NCBI GenBank assembly: GCA_964393035.1
Contig: CAYMRX010000005.1
Location: 327,252 to 391,251, forward strand
DNA from: Tabrizicola_A sp964393035
Lineage (GTDB): Bacteria > Pseudomonadota > Alphaproteobacteria > Rhodobacterales > Rhodobacteraceae
Direction: 5' to 3'
Length of the DNA stretch: 64,000 nucleotides
The position numbers and the translations under genes are program-made. This document shows, one piece after another, positions 57,964-64,000 of the stretch; within the stretch, counting starts at the first letter, position 1; every line of letters begins with the position of its first letter. A model generated the notes under the pieces. It was not told the DNA's origin and made no database searches. It saw only the letters and a list, made by a program, of their open reading frames with translations.

Positions 57964-59040
57964 TCAGAGCCGAAGGCCGCTGTCGCCGGAAAAGAGATGC
58001 GCGCGGCTCGGCCGGGGCTGCACGGTCAGGCCGCCGTCCGCGGCAAAGTCATGTTCGCCATCAAGCTGCACGGTTACGGGCTGGCCATCGCCAAGGCGGG
58101 CATAAGCATAGGTCACCCCGCCAAGCCGTTCGCTGGCCTGCACCTGCACCGGCGCTCCGGGTCCGGCCGCAAGATGCTCGGGCCGGATGCCAAGCGTGAC
58201 CTCGGCGCCGACAGCGGGCAAATGATCCACGGCCACGTCGCAGACCAGCCCGGCGGCATCGACGCGGGCCCGACCGGTCTCGGTCGCCACGACACGGGCT
58301 TTCAGAAGGTTCATCTTCGGGCTCCCGATGAACCCCGCGACGAAGGTGTTAGCGGGCCGGCGGTAGATGTCCAGCGGCGCGCCGATCTGTTCCACCAGCC
58401 CGTCGCGCAAGACGACGATCTTGTCGGCCAGGGTCATCGCCTCGATCTGGTCGTGCGTGACGTAAACCATGGTCGCCTGCAATTCGCGATGCAGCTGTGC
58501 CAGTTCGATCCGCATCTGCAGTCGCAGACTGGCGTCAAGGTTCGACAGCGGTTCGTCAAACAGGAAGACCTTGGGGTTGCGCACGATGGCGCGGCCGATG
58601 GCGACGCGCTGGCGCTGGCCGCCGGACAGCTCTTTTGGCAGCCGCTTCATCAGCGGCCCGAGTTGCAGGATTTCTGCCGCTCGGGCGATCTTGCGCGCGG
58701 CCTCGTCCTTTGGCGTCTTCGCTACCTTCAGCGAGAAGCCCATGTTCTGTTCAACGGTCTTGTGCGGATAAAGTGCATAGGACTGGAACACCATCGCGAT
58801 GCCCCGCTCGGCCGGGCGCACGTCGTTCATCCGCTGGCCGTCGATCACAAGGTCACCCCGGCTGATCGTCTCCAGCCCCGCGATCATCCGCAGAAGCGTG
58901 GACTTGCCGCAGCCCGACGGACCGACGATCACCACGAACTCGCGTTCGGCGATGTCGATGTCGATGCCGCGCACGGCCTCATAGGTGCCGTAGCGTTTAG
59001 CGATACCCTTGATCTGCATGTAGGACATGGACGAGCTCAT
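57964..59040 (-). CDS. Sugar ABC transporter ATP-binding protein (UgpC/MalK type)
   Basis: A 358-residue protein: Walker A GPSGCGKST, signature LSGGQRQRVAIGRA, Walker B VFLFDEPLSNLDA, H-loop TMVYVTHDQIEAM, and the C-terminal OB-fold part of MalK-type proteins. ATG 59040 overlaps the permease stop. Having its own ATPase contrasts with Bacillus frl systems that share MsmX. Confidence 0.92.
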   Translation of the reverse strand: MSSSMSYMQIKGIAKRYGTYEAVRGIDIDIAEREFVVIVGPSGCGKSTLLRMIAGLETISRGDLVIDGQRMNDVRPAERGIAMVFQSYALYPHKTVEQNMGFSLKVAKTPKDEAARKIARAAEILQLGPLMKRLPKELSGGQRQRVAIGRAIVRNPKVFLFDEPLSNLDASLRLQMRIELAQLHRELQATMVYVTHDQIEAMTLADKIVVLRDGLVEQIGAPLDIYRRPANTFVAGFIGSPKMNLLKARVVATETGRARVDAAGLVCDVAVDHLPAVGAEVTLGIRPEHLAAGPGAPVQVQASERLGGVTYAYARLGDGQPVTVQLDGEHDFAADGGLTVQPRPSRAHLFSGDSGLRL

Positions 59041-59879
59041 TTGACGGCGCCGCTGGTCAGACCGCCGACAAACTGGCGCTGCATGACCAGGAAGGTCGCA
59101 AGGATGGGAAGGATGGAAAGGGCCAGTCCGGCCATCAGCACGCCCCAGTCGGCCCGCAGAGCGACGGCAAAGCTCATCACGCCGATGGTCACGGTCTTGA
59201 CGGATTCGCTTTCGACGAAAGTCAGTGCGAAGATAAACTCGTTCCAGACCCGCATCGCCGAGATCAGGCCGGCCGAGGCCAGTATGGGCCGGCACAGCGG
59301 CAGGTAGACCTCGGCGAAGATGCGGGCCTCACCCGCGCCGTCCATCAGCGCCGCCTCGCGCATCTCACCCGGGATGCCGGTCATGTAGGCGCGGATCAGG
59401 AAGGTGGTGAAGGGCAGGCCGAAGGCCACGTTGGGCAGGATCAGCGCGAAATAGGTGTTGTAAAGCCCGGTCTCGGCCATCACGCGGAACAGCGGGATCA
59501 GACTGACCTCGGGCGGCAGGATCGCGCCCCCCAGGATCAGCGTGTAGATCGCAGCCTTGGCCCGGAAGTTTAGGACGACCAGTGCGTAAGCTGCCATTGT
59601 GGCCAGCGCCAACTCGATCACGACAGTGGCCGTCGTGACGATCAGCGAGTTCAGCAGGTAGCGCGAGATGCCGTAATTCCAGGCGGTCGAAAAGTTCTCC
59701 CAGTGCCAGACCTTCGGCAGGCCCCAGGTGGCGGCGAACATGTCGTTGGTGGTCTTGAAGGCGTTCAGGAACAGCCAGACCATCGGGTAAACGCAGATCA
59801 CCGCCAGTGTCAGGAACACGGCCCAGAGGAGGACGCGATTCAGCACGGCAAGAACGGGAATGGAACGCGCGACGGCCAT
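59037..59879 (-). CDS. Carbohydrate ABC transporter permease (MalG type)
   Basis: A 280-residue protein with six membrane segments. The EAA loop is EMREAALMDGAGEARIFAEVYLPLCRP, which contacts the ATPase. Start is 1 base after the upstream permease stop. Confidence 0.9.
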   Translation of the reverse strand: MAVARSIPVLAVLNRVLLWAVFLTLAVICVYPMVWLFLNAFKTTNDMFAATWGLPKVWHWENFSTAWNYGISRYLLNSLIVTTATVVIELALATMAAYALVVLNFRAKAAIYTLILGGAILPPEVSLIPLFRVMAETGLYNTYFALILPNVAFGLPFTTFLIRAYMTGIPGEMREAALMDGAGEARIFAEVYLPLCRPILASAGLISAMRVWNEFIFALTFVESESVKTVTIGVMSFAVALRADWGVLMAGLALSILPILATFLVMQRQFVGGLTSGAVK

Positions 59880-59880
59880 C

Positions 59881-60783
59881 TCAGCGGTCCTTCTGCAGCT
59901 TGATCTGCACCAGACCGATGGTCAGGGCGATGAAGAAGATCACTGTGGCGATGGTTGACGAATATCCGATCATGTCGTCGCGGAAGGCGGCACGGTACAT
60001 CATGGTGCCAAGCACCTCGGACGAATGGTTCGGGCCGCCCGCCGTCATCACCCAGACGATGTCGAATACCTTGAGCGAACCAAGGATGGTGATGATGGTG
60101 ACGATCAGGATCGTCTCGCGCACGCCCGGCACGGTGATGTGCCAGAACTGCTGGATGCCCGAGGCGCCGTCGATCTCCATCGCCTCGTAAAGATCGCGCG
60201 GCACGGCGCGGATGGCGACCATGAAAAGGGCCATGATGTAGCCAGTCCACTGCCACTGGCTGACGAAGATCACCGCGAAGATGGCGGTATCCGGCTCGCC
60301 CAGCCAGGCCTTGGACCAGCTGGCCAGCCCGGTTTCCCAAAGGATCTGGTCGATCAGGCCGGTGGTCGGCGTGAGGAGGAGCTGCCAAACCAGGCCAACG
60401 ACGACCACGGGAAGAATCGACGGCAGGAACAGCGCGGTCCGGAACAGGTTGGCCGATAAGTCAGGGAAGATCCGCGCCTCCAGCACGGCGGCCAACACCA
60501 GCGCGATGCCGACCTGACAGGAGACCGAGATCACCGCGTAGATCGCGTTGTTGGTCAGCGCGGTCGTGAATTTCGGGTCGTTCCACAGGCGCAGGTAGTT
60601 GTCGAAGCCGACAAAGTCCCAGTCCAGCGACATGGCCGAGAAGGAGAACATGCTGAAGCGGATGTTCGTCAGCGCCGGTCCGTAGACAAAGATCACTAGG
60701 AACAGCAGCGCCGGGGCGACCCAAAGCCAGCCCTGCAGGCTTTGCCGCCACGTCGCGCGGCTATGATCGGACCTGTCGGTCAT
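59881..60783 (-). CDS. Carbohydrate ABC transporter permease (MalF type)
   Basis: A 300-residue protein with six membrane segments and the EAA loop DLYEAMEIDGASGIQQFWHITVPGVRET. It pairs with the MalG-type permease encoded next. Confidence 0.9.
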   Translation of the reverse strand: MTDRSDHSRATWRQSLQGWLWVAPALLFLVIFVYGPALTNIRFSMFSFSAMSLDWDFVGFDNYLRLWNDPKFTTALTNNAIYAVISVSCQVGIALVLAAVLEARIFPDLSANLFRTALFLPSILPVVVVGLVWQLLLTPTTGLIDQILWETGLASWSKAWLGEPDTAIFAVIFVSQWQWTGYIMALFMVAIRAVPRDLYEAMEIDGASGIQQFWHITVPGVRETILIVTIITILGSLKVFDIVWVMTAGGPNHSSEVLGTMMYRAAFRDDMIGYSSTIATVIFFIALTIGLVQIKLQKDR

Positions 60784-60858
60784 CGGTCAGTCCTGTGGGA
60801 GAGGGGGAAATGGGCCGGGCGACCTGCTGGTCGCCCGGCGTCGGTCCAGCGTGGGAGC

Positions 60859-62133
60859 TTACCGCTGGGCCAGCGTTTCCTTGGCCGCGGCGCGCACCTT
60901 TTCCATCACAGCTTCCGGCGTCTCATCACCGGACAGAAGGCCCTGTCCCGCGGCGAGGATCACGTTGGCCGAGGCGGTGTCCATGTCCGTGTCCAGCCAG
61001 AGCGCCATCCCGGCGGCATCTTCAAGCGCCTTGAGGCCCGCAAGAGTTTCCGGCGTGGTGGTCGCTTCCGTGACAGACCCGATCACCGCCGACGTCATCC
61101 CGGTCGTCGACACATACTTCGCCGCCTGTTCCGGCGAGGTGATGAAGTTCAAGAACGCCAGCGCCTCGTCAGGATGCTCGGTCTTCGACGAGATCAGGAA
61201 CCCGTCCGGCGCCCCGGTCAGAAGGTCGTTGCGGCCCGCGGCACCTTCCATCGGCGGCATCGGGAAGAAGCCCCAACCCTGTTCGGCCACCGGCGTGTCG
61301 GCCAGCATGTAGAACTCGACCAGCTCGAGATAGACCATCGCCGACCGGCCGGCGATGAACGCGCCCCGCGCTTGCTGATGCGAGATCGCGTTGGCTCCGT
61401 TGTTGAAGTAACCCTTGTCGCCGAAGGATTTGTACAGCGCCAAAGCCTCGACATAGCCCGGGTGGGTATATAGCTGGTCGGCCGGAGCAAGCAGTTGATA
61501 GTCGGCCTGACGCACGTCGTCGGGAACCATCTTGGCAAAAAGGTCGCCGATGTAGTGCGTTGCCGCCCAGGGCGCTTGGTTGCCGTAGGCGATCGGGACT
61601 TCACCAGCCGCCAATAGCGCGTCGTTAAGCGCAATGAACTCGGCGAAAGTGGTCGGCACGGAAAGGCCGTGCTTCTCAAAGATCGCCTTGTTGTAGATCA
61701 TGTACTTGCTGTCGACGTTCACCGGGATACCGAACTGCTTGCCCTCGAACTGGAACGGCTCCAGCGAGGCGGCGGCGAAGCGGCCCTGCCATTCCGGCCC
61801 TGCCAGCGCCTCGGTCAGATCCAGCGTGCGGCCTTCGCGGGCGAACTTGCGGCCGAATTCACCCGACCAGGAAAAGTAGATGTCTGGCACTTGGTCCGAG
61901 GCCATCAGGACGCGGATCTTGTCCTTGTAGGGCTCGTCGGCGACCGCCTCCATCACGATGTCGATGGTGGGGTTGGCCGCTTCGAACTCGGCCACGGCAG
62001 CGTCGAAATAGGCCATGTTCTCCGGCTCGGGGAACTTGTGCAAGAAACTGACCACGGTCTTGTCCTGGGCCAGCCCCGGCAGCGATGCCAGGATGCCGGT
62101 CGCCAGTGCGGTCACGGCGAGAAGGTGCTTCAT
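60859..62133 (-). CDS. Extracellular solute-binding protein, family 1
   Basis: A 424-residue protein with a signal peptide (KHLLAVTALATGILASLPGLAQ). Features include YKDKIRVLMASDQVPDIYFSWSGEFG and GIPVNVDSKYMIYNKAIFEKHG. It determines substrate uptake for the importer and is the first gene of the operon, nearest the operator. Confidence 0.92.
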   Translation of the reverse strand: MKHLLAVTALATGILASLPGLAQDKTVVSFLHKFPEPENMAYFDAAVAEFEAANPTIDIVMEAVADEPYKDKIRVLMASDQVPDIYFSWSGEFGRKFAREGRTLDLTEALAGPEWQGRFAAASLEPFQFEGKQFGIPVNVDSKYMIYNKAIFEKHGLSVPTTFAEFIALNDALLAAGEVPIAYGNQAPWAATHYIGDLFAKMVPDDVRQADYQLLAPADQLYTHPGYVEALALYKSFGDKGYFNNGANAISHQQARGAFIAGRSAMVYLELVEFYMLADTPVAEQGWGFFPMPPMEGAAGRNDLLTGAPDGFLISSKTEHPDEALAFLNFITSPEQAAKYVSTTGMTSAVIGSVTEATTTPETLAGLKALEDAAGMALWLDTDMDTASANVILAAGQGLLSGDETPEAVMEKVRAAAKETLAQR

Positions 62134-62161
62134 CGAACTCTCCCTTGTTGGTTGGTCGGAC

Positions 62162-62213
62162 TATACCAATTTGTCCGACTTTGCTGGTTTTGGTATATTG
62201 GTATCCATACCAA
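62162..62213. promoter_or_regulatory. GntR operator cluster
   Basis: A perfect 16-base palindrome TTGGTATCCATACCAA lies at 62198-62213. Half-sites TATACCAA (62162-62169) and TTGGTATA (62190-62197) flank it; further copies lie at 62317-62324 (TTGGTATA) and 62397-62404 (TATACCAA, just before ATG 62405). They fill the intergenic region between the divergent binding-protein and gntR genes, so repression of the operon and autoregulation are likely. Confidence 0.78.
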
Positions 62214-62404
62214 GTGGACCAAGGCAACAATTTTCTTGCTGAAATCTGCGATTCTTCGTGCTGCATTGCAGCGTCTCGCGACATTAATGGGCTTTTCTGT
62301 TGCCTTGCGAAGCGCGTTGGTATAGTCATTGGAGCTGACAACCCGTGCCACCCCCGGAAAATCGGATCATTTTTAACGCTCGCCCTGCTGTCGGTGTATA
62401 CCAA

Positions 62405-63205
62405 ATGCCCATTCCAAGCTTTTTAAGCCAGGACCAGCGCCCCGGGTCGGCCTTGGCCCGAGTCCACCTGCTTTTGCGGAATCTCATGCTGGAAACCGGC
62501 ATGTCGCACGGCGACCGGATCCCGTCCGAGCGGGAACTGGCTGAGCGATTCGGGATCTCGCGCATGACCGTGCGCAAGGCGCTGACTCAGCTTGTTGACG
62601 CGGGGCATCTGGAACGCCGCGGCACGGCAGGCACGTTCCTGCCCGAACCCGCCGTCGTGCGGCCCTTGTCCAAGCGGGTCTCGACTGCGATCTCGGAAGT
62701 GGTGGGACAAGCTGGTCACAAGCCCGGCGCGCGCCTGCTGTTCTTCGAACAGGCGCAGGCCGATGCCAATATCGCGCGCCGGCTGCAGCTTGACGAGGGC
62801 GCCGCGGTCATCGTGATCAAGCGGCTTCGCCTGTCGGATGCGGCGCCCTTCTGCGTCGAGACCAGCTACCTGCCACAACACCGCGTCCCCGGGCTTGTCG
62901 CCGCCGATGTGTTCGCTGCGCCATCGCTTTACGCCCTTCTGCGGGAACGCTTTGGCATGACCTTCGCGACCTCGGACTTCCATGTCAGCGTTGCCGCTGC
63001 GCCGGAGATCGAGGCAGACCTTCTTGGCCTTGCCCCAGGGGTTGGTGCCCTTGCCATGCGCTCGACTGTCTATGACCGCGACGGTCAACCGGCCGAATTT
63101 TTAATTTCCTGGAACCACCCCGACCGAGTAGCGTTCGAATCTCTGCGCGATGATACAGGCCCGGTGAAGAGCGTTTTCACCGACTGGGCGAGTCCAACGC
63201 CGTGA
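62405..63205 (+). CDS. GntR family regulator with UTRA domain (FrlR-like)
   Basis: A 266-residue protein from ATG 62405, or 286 from GTG 62345. The winged helix is GDRIPSERELAERFGISRMTVRKALTQLVDAGHLERR; a UTRA ligand domain fills the rest (AVIVIKRLRLSDAAPFCVETSYLP). GntR/UTRA proteins sense a phosphosugar, and FrlR is such a protein. The start is uncertain: GTG has GGAG about 10 bases upstream, ATG is preceded by an operator half-site. Confidence 0.88.
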   Translation: MPIPSFLSQDQRPGSALARVHLLLRNLMLETGMSHGDRIPSERELAERFGISRMTVRKALTQLVDAGHLERRGTAGTFLPEPAVVRPLSKRVSTAISEVVGQAGHKPGARLLFFEQAQADANIARRLQLDEGAAVIVIKRLRLSDAAPFCVETSYLPQHRVPGLVAADVFAAPSLYALLRERFGMTFATSDFHVSVAAAPEIEADLLGLAPGVGALAMRSTVYDRDGQPAEFLISWNHPDRVAFESLRDDTGPVKSVFTDWASPTP

Positions 63206-63410
63206 AGGCATGACAGCGAAACGCAACTGTCCGCTTTGGGCCGGGTGTGTCGATCAAGCCGTAGCGGTCGCACCGGGCGGAAGGACTAAGCCGCTCCGCG
63301 GCATTGGCGCCTGTGGCTGGCGTTCGGTTCCCAATTCAGCGTTGCTCTTTGTGTGAGGCCTTTCTGGGCTGACGATGTGGGTCTTTCCACCCGTCAGACA
63401 GGAGGTTTCG

Positions 63411-64000
63411 ATGAAGGAGGAGAAGACCACCCCGCTGCGCCAGCGGATGATTGAGGACATGCATATCCGCGGGTTGTGCGAGAAGACCCAGCAGGGGCAC
63501 ATTCGCTGCGTGAAGCATTTCGCGTCTTTCCTGGGGCGATCTCCGGATACAGCCACACCGGAGGATCTGCGGGCCTATCAGTTGCAGATGACGAAGGACC
63601 TGGTGTCAGCCACCACGTTCAATGTGCGCATCATTTCGCTGCGGTTCTTTTTCGGCGTCACCTGCGGGCGCGAGGAGATGAAGCGATACATGCAGTTCCA
63701 TCGCCAGCCGCGGAAGTTGCCGGTGGTGCTGAGCGTGGAAGAGGTCGCAAAGCTTCTGGCCTCGGTGCCGGGGCCCGGATTGAAGTATCGGGCAGCCCTT
63801 GGCATCAGCTACGGGGCGGGGCTGCGGGCCTCGGAGGTCTGCAACCTCAGGGTCCGCGACATCGACAGCCAGCGCATGCTGATCCAAGTCGATCAGGGCA
63901 AGGGCAGCAAGGACCGGCAGGCCATGTTGTCGCCCAGCCTGCTTGAGGTGCTGCGGCAATATTGGCGCGAGTCCCGTCCCGAAGGCTGGGGGTTTCCGGG
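63411..64000 (+). CDS. Tyrosine recombinase of IS91-associated type, 3' partial
   Basis: The frame runs off the window. It opens MKEEKTTPLRQRMIEDMHIRG, has a SAM-like N-terminal domain with KTQQGHIRCVKHFASFLGRSP, then KLPVVLSVEEVAKLL and the first catalytic Arg in GAGLRASEVCNL; DIDSQRMLIQVDQGKGSKDRQAML follows. This is the form of integrase that precedes IS91-family transposases. GGAGG at 63401-63405 with 5 bases of spacing fixes the start. The C-terminal catalytic HxxR and Tyr lie outside. Confidence 0.85.
   Translation, partial: MKEEKTTPLRQRMIEDMHIRGLCEKTQQGHIRCVKHFASFLGRSPDTATPEDLRAYQLQMTKDLVSATTFNVRIISLRFFFGVTCGREEMKRYMQFHRQPRKLPVVLSVEEVAKLLASVPGPGLKYRAALGISYGAGLRASEVCNLRVRDIDSQRMLIQVDQGKGSKDRQAMLSPSLLEVLRQYWRESRPEGWGFP

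Noticed and set aside
57997..59307. 436-codon plus-strand frame over the ABC ATPase gene
   Set aside because: Shadow of the ATPase gene, whose Walker and signature motifs are clear.
1..64000. CRISPR arrays, rRNA genes and complete tRNA genes
   Set aside because: No regularly spaced repeat units and no complete cloverleaf or rRNA-like stretch was seen on reading both strands.

Overview
The window is GC-rich DNA with alphaproteobacterial codon use. Its phage genes (GpA-type terminase, lambda-type portal, gpD and gpE, a tail tip laid out like that of gene transfer agents) and its accessory genes (PCuAC/SCO copper genes, a frl-like operon) resemble those of Rhodobacterales such as Paracoccus or Rhodobacter relatives. 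This is judged by reading alone; no database was searched.

Positions 1 to about 42,530 are a lambda-like siphophage prophage whose left end lies outside the window. The early part holds a PD-(D/E)XK nuclease, a superfamily II helicase with a LAGLIDADG intein in its Walker A motif, a primase-polymerase/ATPase, a RuvC-like resolvase, a DUF6362-type helix-turn-helix protein and a ParB-methyltransferase fusion. The structural block (9,996-29,507) runs from terminase through portal, protease, gpD, gpE, connectors, tail tube, a tail chaperone with an A AAA AAC -1 frameshift site, tape measure, distal tail, hub and peptidase to a J-like protein. Four minus-strand genes interrupt the late region: a pRiA4b ORF-3 protein, a DUF3800 protein, a GIY-YIG nuclease and a YecA/SEC-C protein. 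A first lysis module (holin, endolysin, nested Rz/Rz1 spanins) follows.

Positions 33,329-39,465 form a second late operon: a collagen-like miniprotein, two fibre proteins, an unknown 295-residue protein, a 2OG-Fe(II) oxygenase, an 86-residue protein ending in four alternating cysteines, a second 2OG-Fe(II) oxygenase and a radical SAM/SPASM enzyme. The last genes overlap or lie within about a dozen bases of each other. I read this as a phage-borne peptide or virion-protein modification cassette and regard it as the most novel item here. A 5'-truncated IS21-family element abuts the radical SAM gene. A second holin/amidase lysis module follows.

Positions 43,032-52,298 are a metal and thiol-redox island. 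One minus-strand group carries DUF411, M23 peptidase, SCO, PCuAC, SCO and a small membrane protein. A second minus-strand operon carries a Zn/Cd-type P-type ATPase, an ICMT-like methyltransferase, LspA, DsbB and a DsbA-like protein. A divergent merR gene is followed by a ynfA gene with an in-frame amber codon. Two MerR-type promoters with 19-bp spacers precede the two minus-strand groups.

Positions 52,862-63,205 are a catabolic operon resembling frl (fructosamine) systems: ABC importer, two SIS-domain proteins, two PfkB kinases and an FAD amine oxidase, divergent from a GntR/UTRA regulator with a perfect 16-bp operator palindrome. The window ends in the start of an IS91-type tyrosine recombinase gene.
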